From the NCBI GenBank assembly GCA_954871525.1, contig OX940861.1:37089201-37153200 (forward strand): a stretch of DNA of 64,000 bases, written 5' to 3'. The notes beneath the pieces are model-generated. The model searched no databases, had not been told where the DNA came from, and was given only the letters and a program-made list of their open reading frames with translations. The translations under genes and the position numbers were made by a program. The stretch comes from Parietaria judaica. Its lineage: Eukaryota; Streptophyta; Magnoliopsida; Rosales; Urticaceae. This document shows positions 23,087 through 34,597 of this stretch, piece after piece. Position 1 is the first letter of the stretch; each line of letters opens with the position of its first letter.

Positions 23087-24073
23087 TTAGGACATCTGCA
23101 GGGAAGACGATTCAAATTTTTCTTGCATGATCTTTCTCAGACGCTCCACCATGGAAGGCGTCAGGTGATTCTCCCAATCTCCGACCTCACCTTTTCGGAA
23201 AAACGAACTGTTTGGAACACCCTTCGGACGTTTCCCATGGACGTTACCTTCTAGGGTTTTCATGTTATTGATGCTACAGAACTTTACTATCTCCTCGGCG
23301 ACCCTTTGCTTCTCTTCTTCTTCCGAGAAAGGAAACCCTAGAAACTCGGCCAATTGTTTCACGTGAGAGACAGTATCTTTCTTGAGATCTTCGTATATTA
23401 TGAACAAGATCTTGTTAGGCTTCTCAAGACTGGCCTTCCAAAACTCCAACACGTGATCCCAAAGAGGTCCAAAAGGTTGAACTCCTCGACAAAATCTGTC
23501 GAAAGACTCTTCAGATATTGAAGAAGGGTCTATTCCAAAGATTTCGCAAGTGAAGAACCAAGACGAAACGAACTGGTCCATGGCGTTCCTGCAAATGTAG
23601 ACGATCTTACAGTCAGAGTTTCTGACGGAAGGTGGCGACATGGAATAAGGGGCGTGGCTGCAAAGTAGCCTAGGGCTCGGCATGTCGTTCAGAGAAGCGA
23701 TCGTCTCGGGTTTGTCGTAAACATCGAACTCCATATTGAGCACCAAAGCATGTGGATTCTCCGTGAGCAAAGGGGTGTCGGTAAGCGAAAAGCGGCTGCG
23801 ATTGATGATCGAAAACGAAAGGGCTTTCAGCCAAGTCGTACCTGATTTCGGATAAGAGGCCAAAAATAGATCGTCATCGCGCGCCACGAACTGCTTCTGG
23901 TACGAAACCATAGTCTTCAGCAAGAGGCTTGTGTTCCAAAATCCTTGGTAACAATAAAAGTACAATCCGGGTATCGAGCTTGGCTCTTTGGGAAGGCTTT
24001 GAAGCAATGCTTCAAACTCATTGTCTTTCATGAGGGCATCTTCTTCTTTCAGGACAAGCTCTGAATTTTCCAT
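23087..24073 (-). CDS. Cytosolic sulfotransferase (SOT), single exon
   Basis: This is a 328-aa soluble sulfotransferase, which moves a sulfonate group from PAPS to a small-molecule hydroxyl (flavonol, brassinosteroid, salicylate and similar in plants). The PAPS 5'-phosphosulfate loop YPKSGTTW is at residues 74-81. The likely catalytic His is H140 in CSHAPY. The 3'-phosphate site has R162 and S170 in ICRNAMDQFVSS, and the C-terminal loop RKGEVGDW is at 293-300. Length and the lack of introns fit plant SOTs. One oddity is that the usual RNPKD in the 3'-phosphate site reads RNAMD. There is no signal peptide, so it should be cytosolic. Substrate cannot be told from sequence. A TATA-like box lies about 80-95 bp upstream of the ATG. 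Confidence 0.93.
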   Translation of the reverse strand: MENSELVLKEEDALMKDNEFEALLQSLPKEPSSIPGLYFYCYQGFWNTSLLLKTMVSYQKQFVARDDDLFLASYPKSGTTWLKALSFSIINRSRFSLTDTPLLTENPHALVLNMEFDVYDKPETIASLNDMPSPRLLCSHAPYSMSPPSVRNSDCKIVYICRNAMDQFVSSWFFTCEIFGIDPSSISEESFDRFCRGVQPFGPLWDHVLEFWKASLEKPNKILFIIYEDLKKDTVSHVKQLAEFLGFPFSEEEEKQRVAEEIVKFCSINNMKTLEGNVHGKRPKGVPNSSFFRKGEVGDWENHLTPSMVERLRKIMQEKFESSSLQMS

Positions 24074-24151
24074 TTGATTTGTTTGATGATGAAGAAACGA
24101 AGAGCCTGCAATATTTTAACTCAGTATGTCATGGCATATCCCTCCACTCAC

Positions 24152-24170
24152 CTCTCTATATATATTTTAT
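24152..24170 (-). promoter_or_regulatory. TATA-like box of the sulfotransferase gene
   Basis: On the minus strand TATAAAATATATATAGAG lies about 80-95 bp before the start codon at 24073, a normal distance for a plant core promoter with a short 5' leader. Confidence 0.5.
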
Positions 24171-24468
24171 ACAACTGCTCTGCCAATCTCTTAATTATTC
24201 ATGGAAGACAATTAAATATCATTTGATTCTTCTTTTACCAACCGACAGTCAAAATATTTGAGTATAGATCTCACGATAAATCAGTTAGTATCATAGTATT
24301 ATAATACTATGTATCGATGAACGCGTAAATATTATAATGAACGTTCCAAAACAAAAGTTATAAATAATAGTACGCTTATTAATATTAAGTTAGATTTGTG
24401 AAAAATTAAATATTTTACTATGTTTGCATTTATCATTGGCCAATATCCCTGTAAGGAGGTTATATTGG

Positions 24469-24469
<1 letters not shown>

Positions 24470-24516
<47 letters not shown>
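24470..24516. repeat. (AAT)n microsatellite
   Basis: About 15 uninterrupted AAT units upstream of the sulfotransferase. Confidence 0.95.
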
Positions 24517-24789
24517 GCACAACTGTAGATGCACAATCCCCGTTGAATTGGCACACATTGCCATGCTGCTGTACATAAAAATAAGAAAAATACCATTAAT
24601 TGGCCATTTCTTCTAAATAAAGTTTTGTTCGTATCTTATCAACCGACCGTAAAAATTTAAGTCTCTTAGCAATATTTGATCATGGCTCACATTGCGATAA
24701 TACTATGTCCACGCATTATTAACCTCGAAACCCGAGTGTTTCACTCGTTTGTTAATTAGTCCAACGAAACAAAAACACGAGGACTTAAC

Positions 24790-25685
24790 ACGGTTTAAAA
24801 AAGTTATGGGTTACTCTTTTCATCGTTAATTGGTTTTAATAAGGTCGAATAACATGATACTTCACATGGTATCAGAGCTCATTGAGCAACAATCCAAAAA
24901 AACAAAACAAAATAGATTCGGTCCAAAACGAGTAAACTCCAAACAACCACCATCTTGAGGGGACATGTTAAGTCTCACTAGGGGTGAACAAACGGGTATT
25001 CGGTGCGGTTTTTGACAAATAATAGACTGAATACCGCATTTCGGTATTTTAGAAATGATAACCGAATACCCTATTTTTAAAGATGAAAACCGCATTTACC
25101 GTATAATCGGTATTCGGTTTTCGGTTGCGGTATTATCAGTTTTTTGCCCACATTTACCGCTTTTAAATTAATATCCACATCTCCATAAACTGACTACTAA
25201 TATTACACATAAACATACTACTAAATGTTAATATTATAAATTATTACACATAAACGAATTACTAAATATTAATATTACACAATATTACACCGAGAGATTA
25301 GATAAGAAAAATCTTTTTGATGTGTTGATAGATATGGTAAATAAAACATAATATTAGATTTAGTTAAAGCGGTAAAACCGGGTAAGTGGTTGCGGTTTTC
25401 ACATTAAAACCGAAAACCCCGTTTTAACCTAATTCGGTATTCGGTTTTTTTCTCGGTATATTCGGTTTTAACTGCTTTAATAGCGGTTGCGGTTTAATCG
25501 GTATCGGTTTGATCGGTTCTCGGTTAAAAATTCGGTTTACGGTTTATTTTGTTCACCCCTAAGTCTCACATGAAGACAAAAAAAAAAAAAAAAAACTTTT
25601 TTAAGACATAGCACGGTTTAAAAAAGTCATAGATTACTCCGTATCGCCAATTGGTTTTAAGGGTTTTAAGGTCGACATTTAATAC
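24790..25685 (+). mobile_element. Small TRIM-like LTR element remnant, split by an hAT MITE
   Basis: A short LTR-like stretch ends near 24866 and is followed by TGGTATCAGAGC (24867-24878), the initiator-tRNA primer site. After only about 80 bp comes a purine tract (GAGGGGACA) and TGTTAAGTCTCAC, the start of a second LTR. That LTR is interrupted by the MITE at 24979-25561 and resumes as AGTCTCACATG. The CACGGTTTAAAAAAGT and CCAATTGGTTTTAA-type block occurs in both LTR parts (about 24790-24850 and 25610-25670). The lack of coding capacity and tiny internal region fit a TRIM. The outer boundaries are approximate. Confidence 0.55.
24979..25561. mobile_element. hAT-type MITE, 583 bp, TSD AGTCTCAC
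   Basis: The ends are 14-bp perfect inverted repeats (TAGGGGTGAACAAA), flanked by the 8-bp duplication AGTCTCAC (24971-24978 and 25562-25569). The interior near both ends is rich in CGGT/ACCG motifs. No coding capacity. The 8-bp duplication assigns it to hAT. Confidence 0.9.
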
Positions 25686-25820
25686 GTTGCCTTATCATTT
25701 TCACGAAGAGTAAAATCTCACCTAAAACCCAACTAAATATAAATTAGGGTAAAGTTAATTGCTAAATCATTTGCACGATATCGGACACCAAATACACTAC
25801 GACGATGCTGATTTTAATTA

Positions 25821-26308
25821 GGGAAAATTACGGCAAATATACTCAACCTTTGGTCAAACTTCCTCTCGTGTACCTAACCTTTAAAATTGGCGGCAAAAGT
25901 ACCCAACCAGCTTTGACTGTGACTTTGGCTAAAAAACGTTAACTTTTGCCGTTAGCATAGTACACGTGTACATGCCACATAAGCCACCCGAAATTTATTA
26001 CTATCATTTTTAACTGAATTAATGGTTAAACTAACTGAATTAATCTATCTATCAGATTAATCAACAAATTAATTAGCAAATAATCTACCAAAACACACAC
26101 ATGAACTAATCAAATTTCATACATATTAAACAGCATTGAAAAAATATGTCATTGCAACGGACACGTGTACTATGCTAACGGCAAAAGTTCACGTTTTTAG
26201 CCAAAGACACAGTCAACGCTGGTTGGGTACTTTTGCCGCCAATTTTAAAGGTTGGGTACACGGGAGGAAGTTTGACCAAAGGTTGGGTATATTTGCCGTA
26301 ATTATCCC
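25821..26308. mobile_element. MULE-type MITE, 488 bp, TSD TTTTAATTA
   Basis: Long inverted arms (about 150 bp or more) start GGGAAAATTACGGCAAATAT and end in the near-complement GGGATAATTACGGCAAATAT. A perfect 9-bp duplication TTTTAATTA flanks it (25812-25820 and 26309-26317). It lies about 200 bp upstream of the NPC start codon, so it may sit in or next to that promoter. Family members with similar arms are at 38631-39097. Confidence 0.9.
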
Positions 26309-26514
26309 TTTTAATTATAATAATACCATACATAAATAATTACATCAAAGTGATCGCTTTTTGACTTTGAATTGAACCAACCAATAATGTTCTTATCAAT
26401 TCTCTCTCTCTAGAGCTAGATATAATACCACTAATCATATCTATAGCATTCAAGGTATTGCTATAGAATATTATTCAGCGTCGATCTCGATCTCGAAGAT
26501 CAGTACTCGCCAAG

Positions 26515-29500
26515 ATGGCTTCGGAATCGAGCAGCTACCCCATCAAAACGGTGGTCGTTTTGGTGCAGGAAAACCGGTCATTTGACCACATGCTCGGGTG
26601 GATGAAGTCCCTCAACCCGGAGATCGACGGCATCGACGGAACCCAATCAAATCCCGTCTCCACTTCCGTCGAAGCCTCAAACGCTGGCAGGCTGTTATTC
26701 CGTGACGGCTCCGCATACGTCGACCCCGATCCCGGCCACTCTGTGGCAGCTATTTATGAGCAGGTCCGTCCAACACGCGAGATCATCGTTGGAGTCACGA
26801 ACAACTATCAATCTCGTATCGTTCTTCGTGACTCGAGCTCGGTCGAAGTTTTTTATTATTAATTTTCATAGTTTTACTAAGAAATGCTATATATTTTATT
26901 TTGTTTGAATAATATTCACTTTATAAATAAAGTCAATCTCGGCGGTCTATTTAATAGGAGAAAACTTTACTTTTGCTTACATCTTAATACCGTTAAAAAG
27001 TGTATTTTGTTTTAAAATACTCAGGAACCGGTGTCAACCGCAATAACCGGTAAATACCGGTTTAAGGTTATAGAGCAGTAAATTTTGTTTTTTACTGCTT
27101 TTGGTACTAGGACTAAATTTTGAAATGTGAAAAAATCAGGGACCAGGACCAGTAAACCTCAAAAAACACGGTTATTTATGAAATAGTAGTGAAATAATTA
27201 CGAATTATACCTTAACAATTATGCATACATGTCTGAGTTTTGTACCGATTTCCCGGGCAGGTGTTTGGAGAACCGTGGAGCGAGGCCTCGGAGGCGAAGA
27301 ACCTCGCTCCGTCTATGCAGGGCTTTGTGCAGAATGCAGAGCGGACGGGGCCGGAGGTGGCGGAGGCAGTGATGAACGGGTTCCGTCCAGAGGCAGTGCC
27401 GGTGTACAAGGAGCTGGTGTCGGAGTTCGCGGTGTGTGACCGGTGGTTCGCGTCGGTGCCCGCGGAGACGCAGCCGAACAGGCTTTTCGTGCACTCCGCG
27501 ACGTCGAACGGGATGACGGGGAACGACACGAAGCAGCTGATCGAAGGGTTTCCTCAGAAGACGATCTTCGAGTCGCTGGACGAGGAAGGCTTATCCTTCG
27601 GAATTTACTATCAGTACCCTCCCTCCACTCTTTTCTACAGGTAATTAATTTTAATTCCTTGCATAATTAGATTTAATTGCAATTAATCTTAATTATTTTC
27701 TCGTCGTTCTTCATTTTACTACTATTTACGTTGGTTAATTATGGTTTCTAGTGGAGACATTATTAAGACTAAAGGAATTTTATATAGGTAAATATACCAA
27801 ATGTATTTGATGTGTCTTGACTCTTGCCAAGATTTGAACATAATTATACACTTACTATATATATATAGAATATAGAGTTAGTAAAATAGGACTTGTTAGT
27901 GGTGTATCTTTGACAAAATCTTTTGGGGAAATTATTTGGCAGTTAATAATAGTTGCTGTGTTGTAATGGCCAAGATTCCCGGTGAGATAATATATTTTTT
28001 ATAGATCAGCACTATATATTTATTATAAATAAGCAAATATTTAATATACATAAATCTATCTAGGGATATGTTATATCTAGATCATGGCTTGTTTTAGTAA
28101 TAAGCAAATATTTAATATACATAAATCTATCTAGGGATATGTTATATCTAGATCATGGCTTGCTTAGTAGTTTGCAAAGATGGGAACTATTTAATATCTG
28201 ATCTAACGATATTTATTTGTTGAGACGAGCTTATTTGATATTTATGAATTATATGGAAGAAAAAACAAAGTTATGACCACGTGGCTCTATATTAATGTCC
28301 TTTGGTAACATGGCGGAACTACCCACAAGGGTAGTGGGGCTAGGCCACCCCCAAATATATTTTTTGATCTTTTTTGTACTAATGTTTAAATTATTTTACA
28401 AATAATCTCCTTTTATTTGCACTACAAATTTAAACTAGCCACCCCGAAGTTTAAATCCTAGTTCCGCTTATGTTTGGAAATGCTTAAAAGGCGTATTAAG
28501 AATAAAAGAATTATTATGAAAATCCAATCACTCTACCAATATTCAATGTTCAACTTCAAAACCATATTTATGACTTTTTGGTATGTATATATATATACAT
28601 TATTCAAAAAATAAAACCATCAAAATCTTTGTAGTATATGATTTACCGTTGACATTTAAGCAAAAACTTAGAAAAACAAAACTAATAACATTGATGAGTA
28701 ACCGATGAATCCGTACAAATTTTATATATACTAAAACAACCAATAATGTAGTAAAAATAATCAAAACATTAATATATTTTTTTGTATAAGTTCGTAAAAC
28801 ATAATCTATCATTTAAGTAAATTTAACCAGCAAAATTAATATTGATATTTAATAATAAAGCGTGTCCATCAATATACCATTGTCCATCAGTATATTTGTA
28901 AACATTATTTATTCAATAATTTAACAATATCACCAAACCTTGCAATAAGTTAGTAGGTGCTCTCGCATATTTTGATGAAAAAATTATTTATATAATCAAT
29001 TAAATACAGTAAAATTCCAATCTCATTCTTTTCAATGAAAAATGCTTGTCACATATAGGGGTGGCAATTCGGGTTTCGTGTCGTGTTCGTGTTGCGTCTT
29101 AATCATTTTTTACTTATTTTATGTAGACCCAGACCCACCCCATTTCTTAATCGTGTTAGAAGATGATACCCTGACCCGCCCCATTTAAATACCGTGTTTA
29201 TCGTGTTTGTCGTTTAACCCATTTAACATATTCATGTATTTTAAATGTTAAATTAATTCAATTTATACACATTTAATTTAATTTATTTATATTATCTAAG
29301 ATTTTACAATCTACTAACATTTTTTTATGTTCATCAATTGTACGATGTAATAAATAAGTATAACATGTAAATCTTATGTATAATAAGTATTAAAATACTT
29401 AATAACATATATAAAATGTAACTCTTTGCTCCTTAGTCGTGTATAATTGGGTCTCACCGTGTTATCGTGTTCATGTCATGTTTACCCATTATTCAATTGT

Positions 29501-29607
29501 GTTCGACACGGTTGGACTCAGATCCATTTACGATAGACCCAGACTCGTTTAAATCGTGTCGTAATCGTTTTGTGTTTCGTGTTTGGCCCCAAATTGCCAC
29601 CCCTAAT

Positions 29608-29683
<76 letters not shown>

Positions 29684-31002
29684 CAGTGCACTTATGATTC
29701 TCAATCTATTAGTATTAGAGGTGCAGGCATGCATGGGACGGGCACGGGTTGGTCGGTTGAACTTAAAAATATAAAGTAGCGTTTTGTTAGCTTAATTTGT
29801 TAATTGGTTTGGGAAATAAATTTTTCAATTTGATTTAAAAAATCAATATGAGAGTTTGATCTAATAAATTGGTTTCAGAGTTTAGCTTTTGAAACACTGT
29901 CCACTTAAACTTATCTTAAGGGATAAAAAATAATAATTAAATCAAATATAATTAATGTTATTATAAATAATGTATGTTTAATTTGAAAATAATATATATT
30001 AATATTAGACCTAAAAAGTATATACATTAATACAAAATATATTAAAATTTAATTCCTTTAGTTACATGTTTAAATGATTTGATATAAAGTAGTAAGTAAT
30101 TTATTTATAGAGTTTATATCATTGTAATTAATTTACAATGTAATCATATAAGTAATTTAGGTAAATTAGTTACTATGATAGTAGTATCATTATAATATAT
30201 AATAATATAATAATATATAAATATATAAATAATTTTAATAATTTAATAATATGAGTCAAGGTCTTAAATGTTTTCGCTCCCTTCATTTTACGGGCATTTC
30301 GCATGTCGACGGAGATATCGACGGGAAAGTTGGGAAAAAAAAAAAGCATGCCGCAAATCAGTGGAGAGACCACATGATGGATGGGTACTTATTTATTACC
30401 ATAAGGCATAAATAATTAAAAAAAATCACACTTATAATAAGACATCATATTGATAGGTTATAGTTGCATTTATACAAAATACTTGTAATTTACAGAAAAC
30501 ATAAATATAGGGTTACAATTACAATAAGACATCATATTGATAGGTTATATTTTTTCACGGGTATGCCACAACTCTCAATAAATGGGCATGCCGGGGAACT
30601 TAGATACATTATGAGGTAATATTATTATAGAAGGATAATATATTATTATAGTTATATTGTGCACGATTGAGTTGAAGAGCAAAAAATAAACAAAATAACT
30701 TAAAAAGTGTTTTTTATTTTCCTTCATCAAGATTCTAGTGGTCTGCAAGACTGGTCTACGAGAACAGATCTACACATGATAACCAAACACGGTGTGCAAA
30801 ACTAATATAACACAGTTTGAAACAAAAAATAATAAAAAAACTGGTCTCTCGGGCCATAACCAAACACCAAAACATCACCTAAGAAGAATTCGGCGAATGC
30901 TTAGCGAGAGAAGAAATGAAACTAGACTAAAGAGAAGAATATTACAATATAAAAAGATAAACAAAAAAGAAGTATAAAAACAAATATGGAGAGATAGAAT
31001 GG

Positions 31003-31053
<51 letters not shown>

Positions 31054-32722
31054 CTTTATTATGTGTCACTCTGACTATATCATAATCTCAAATTTATTTA
31101 TTTTTTTTTTTATCTTTTTCTAGTTATTTTTTCCTATGTCAAGTTATTATTGTATTCTTGAAAGGTCAAACAGAGAAAAAAATATTGTTATTAGGATGCA
31201 AATAGACATAAATAAAATAAAAAATGTGAAGACTATGTCCTATGTAAGGGTAACAATAGACCAAGTTTTTAATGAATTGTGTACTAAAATTTTACTTAAT
31301 TAAAGTCTTAGAAAGTTAGATACACGTTTTAGCCTCTCATTTATAAATCTTTCAGCGGGTCGTTTTAATTTTTCCACGGCGTGTAAAATTTATGGTTAAA
31401 ACAACCTTTAGCGGCCAAGTTTGTTGTTAGCCCGGAAAAAGTTCTTTTTCAGACCTATCAACAGCAGTCGAATTTAGCGGCCCAAAAAAGTGCCGCTAAA
31501 AGTTTCGGCCTTCAGCAGTACAAATGTCTACTCTTAGCTGCCAAAAAAAGCGCCGCTTATACCCTTTTTTCTTGTAATGACAACTAATAATTCTAGATTT
31601 GTTTAAAAAAATGATTTGATGAAAAGACTATATAGTGAAAAATAAATGTGAGATCGTTATATTACAAATTGAAGGTTTCATAAAGACAAAGCCAAAGATT
31701 TCTAAGTAATATTTTGTCCAAATAAATAATATTAGAGTACAAAAAGATTTACTAAAGAGGCATGCTTCTATGACTTCTGATTCACAGGAATCTCAGAAAA
31801 TTGAAATATATAACGAAGTTTCACCAATTCGATCTACACTTCAAGAGGCACTGCGAGGAAGGGAAGCTACCCAACTACGTGGTGATCGAACAGCGGTACT
31901 TCGACTTGTCAACGGCGCCAGGAAATGACGATCACCCGTCGCACGATGTGTCAGATGGTCAGAGGTTCGTCAAAGAGGTCTATGAGGCGCTCCGAGCAAG
32001 CCCTCAATGGGACGAGATGCTGTTCCTCATTCTTTATGACGAGCATGGTGGCTTCTACGACCACGTTCCAACCCCCGTTAACGGTGTCCCCAGCCCTGAT
32101 GGCCTCGTGGGCCCTCCGCCCTACAACTTCAAATTCGACCGGCTCGGCGTTAGGGTTCCAGCAATCCTAGTTTCTCCGTGGATTGATCGAGGAACAGGTA
32201 CGTGATAGGCAAGGCCCTCCATTTATAGGCTCTTTTAATAAAAATGGTAAGTCGTGTTCCGTCGTACCTTGATCATTTTTTAGCTCCGTTTATATAGAGT
32301 GATCGGATTTGCCCTATTTATTAATCTTGTTTGAAGATGGGACTTTGAATCATTTCATTTAACAATTGCGTTTATCGTGTCTACTTATTTAACTAATTTA
32401 ATTGATCATAAAAATATTAAATAACAGTATAAGTAGTTCGAACTAATTTTGTATTTTTTCAAAAAAAATAATCCTAATCTAATTATACGGTTATTTAATT
32501 TTATGAATTATGGATGATGAAATTGGCAGTGCTGCATGAACCATCTGGGCCCCATGCAACGTCGCAGTTCGAGCATTCCTCACTACCAGCTACGGTGAAG
32601 AAGATTTTCAACTTGAAACATTTCTTGACGAAGCGGGACGAGTGGGCTGGAACATTCGAATCCGTCTTTTTAACTCGAACCACTCCCAGAACAGACTGTC
32701 CAGGTTCTTTAATTATTTCCTC

Positions 32723-32783
<61 letters not shown>

Positions 32784-33815
32784 TGGTTTTTTTATTCAGG
32801 TAATTAGCTAGTTTTTTTCTTTTAAATCTTTCAGGTAATTAGTTAACGTAATGATTTTCCAATATGAATATTCTAATAACAGTAATAATATTAAGTTTGT
32901 TCAATGTCTAATATCGAAATTTTATTGTTTAAACATTTTAGATTCATCAAATTATGAACTTAATATTGTAAATTCGAGCCGAGAATTGATATGAGGTATA
33001 CAGTTTCTTTAAGCACGTTAAATTGTGTCAAATTTTCTAAAAAGGGAATTAGGTGATGCATGTTTTGCATGTTTTGCAGATTTTGGCTCCTTTTTCTTAG
33101 TTAAAGATGGAGGCTCAAAATATCGATGAGTGAACTCGAATCTCAACTAGATTAACACCCATGAAACACGAAGAAAGAAACGAAACTTAGAATAATATAA
33201 ATAAAAATATATAAATGATCATGAAACTTTGTTTTTCCGGAAATGAGTCGTTTTAAGAAAATAACCAACAGGTTATAAATTATATACCACTCTATTCTGG
33301 AGATTTTGGACACATTAAAATTTTATATATATACTCAATAGATGTTAAGTATCACAAGGCTTTTTTTTCAAAACCAATTAGCAGCGAGATGATCATGACC
33401 TTACGAATTTTATTAAGTTTTTTTTTTTTAATTAACTTGAGATCCGTAACTAATAACAACATTTTGCATGACAGTCACGTTGCCGGAACCTGTAAGAATG
33501 CGTGAAGGTGGAGCAAAAGAGGATGCCAAACTAAGTGAATTCCAGTCGGAGTTAGTCCAAATGACGGCTACTTTGAATGGCGACCACGCCAAAGACGTCT
33601 ATCCCCACAAACTTGTGGAGAGCTTGACGGTTTCAGGAGCTGTGAAATATTGTGACGGTGCATTTAAGACATTCTTGGATGAGTGCAACAGAGCCAGAGA
33701 GAGCGGAATGGACGAGTCCCTTATCGTCGCATGCTCTTCATCGGAGGCAAAACGACGAGAAACGACCAAGTCTTTTGCTCAAAAGCTCTTTTCGTGTTTG
33801 GTCTGCGATAACTAG
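26515..33815 (+). CDS. Non-specific phospholipase C, NPC3/4/5 type (five exons)
   Basis: Exons are 26515-26763, 27261-27640, 31788-32197, 32530-32703 and 33475-33815. All have GT-AG borders and matching phases, giving 517 aa, normal for the family. NPCs hydrolyse phosphatidylcholine and related lipids to diacylglycerol, with roles in phosphate starvation and stress signalling. The phosphoesterase signature [11 protein letters not shown] is at residues 19-29, [16 protein letters not shown] at about 142-157, and [11 protein letters not shown] at about 293-303. [14 protein letters not shown] is in exon 4. There is no signal peptide; the protein starts [15 protein letters not shown], like NPC3/4/5 rather than NPC1/2/6. 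The C-terminus [10 protein letters not shown] has two cysteines; NPC4 is reported to be S-acylated at its C-terminus, so membrane anchoring is plausible. Intron 2 (4147 bp) is swollen by MITEs. A young Copia element lies 83 bp after the stop. Confidence 0.92.
28028..28163. repeat. Tandem duplication, two ~72-bp copies in NPC intron 2
   Basis: A unit beginning AATAAGCAAATATTTAATAT and ending near ATCATGGCTTG occurs twice in a row, almost without differences. Confidence 0.9.
28312..28469. mobile_element. Small MITE-like element in NPC intron 2
   Basis: About 158 bp bounded by short inverted ends (GGCGGAACTA and TAGTTCCGCT), with a CCACCCC block near each end. No clear target duplication. The ends resemble those of the common plant hAT-like GGCGGAGC elements. 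Confidence 0.5.
29056..29605. mobile_element. hAT-type MITE, 550 bp, in NPC intron 2
   Basis: The ends are TAGGGGTGGCAATT and its complement. The flanks GTCACATA and ATCACATA match at 7 of 8 positions, an hAT-sized duplication. The interior has repeated TCGTGT/ACACGA motifs. Confidence 0.85.
29611..29679. repeat. (AT)n microsatellite in NPC intron 2
   Basis: About 69 bp of uninterrupted AT directly beside the right target duplication of the MITE. Confidence 0.95.
30434..30550. repeat. Direct repeat pair in NPC intron 2
   Basis: AATAAGACATCATATTGATA, followed by GGTTATA, occurs at about 30437 and again at about 30513. These are two copies some 76 bp apart with different sequence between them. 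Confidence 0.8.
31004..31050. repeat. (AT)n microsatellite in NPC intron 2
   Basis: A 47-bp AT run. Confidence 0.95.
31365..31580. mobile_element. CACTA-like terminal fragment in NPC intron 2
   Basis: Repeated short motifs of the type TTAGCGGC and GCCGCTAAA, in both orientations, precede a CTTTTTTCTTGTAATG end near 31579. The usual CACTA terminus would read TTTTCTTGTAGTG on this strand. Subterminal GCGGC repeats next to such an end are typical of CACTA elements. The other end was not found, so this is a fragment. Confidence 0.5.
32727..32778. repeat. (AT)n microsatellite in NPC intron 4
   Basis: A 52-bp AT run shortly after the exon 4 donor. The paralogous fragment at 2588-3165 has only a few repeats at the same place, so the run expanded after the copies separated. 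Confidence 0.95.
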
Positions 33816-33897
33816 TTATATACTCTTTCGAGTGCATGGAGTGTATTTAATGGTTGAAAGTTGAAAGATAGGTTATTTGAAAATATTTTGATGAAAT

Positions 33898-34055
33898 TAT
33901 TAGCATGTATTATTTATTAGCATTTTAGTCCCTCTTATTTACCTTATTTGCTATTTAGTCCTTTTCCCTTTTATGTATTCATGACATTGTATTATTATTC
34001 ATTATTCTTCTATGAAGGGTTTCTTCTTCTCTTCTCTCTCTCTTTGATTTCAACA
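33898..34055 (+). repeat. 5' LTR of the Copia element
   Basis: A 158-bp LTR starting TATTAGCATG and ending TTTCAACA, directly followed by the primer binding site. Confidence 0.93.
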
Positions 34056-34067
34056 TGGTATCAGAGC
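34056..34067 (+). other. Primer binding site of the Copia element
   Basis: TGGTATCAGAGC, complementary to the 3' end of initiator methionine tRNA, directly after the LTR. Confidence 0.92.
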
Positions 34068-34597
34068 TACAATCATGATTCTTCGTTGAATGCTTCCGCT
34101 TGGGTATGATCTCCTCGTTATGATCTCTCTTCGGGTAAGGGTTTGTGAGATTTGGGAGTTTTTGGGTTTGGATTGAATGATTGGGTTTGATCTTGGAGCT
34201 TTGGATTTGGGGTATTGAGTTTAGAGATTAGAGCGTTGAAGTTATTGATTGATTTCGGGTTTGGGAGTTTGGGAGTTTTCATTTGAAGGTTCTTGTTGGG
34301 GTTTTTTCGATTTTAGGGTTCTTGAGATTTGAGTTTTGCTTGGGTGAGAAACAAAATTCGCGATTCTCGGACTGCAACGACGACACTTGGGAAAATTACA
34401 TTTGTACTCTCGTTCACCGATGGATCGTCTTGAAACTTTGGCAGATTGTTAGCAACATACAGAGGCGTGTTTTGAACGGTGGAGATGAGATTTTGATACT
34501 TCTAAGTTTGTCTGACGAGCAGAAACCAGATGGTAAATTTGAAAGAGTTTATTTGATTTCTTAAGATTTTGGCTTTGGATTTCCTTGTGTTTCAACC

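Noticed and set aside
24332..24596. Leucine- or isoleucine-rich short frames on the minus strand
   Set aside because: They are translations of the AAT microsatellite.
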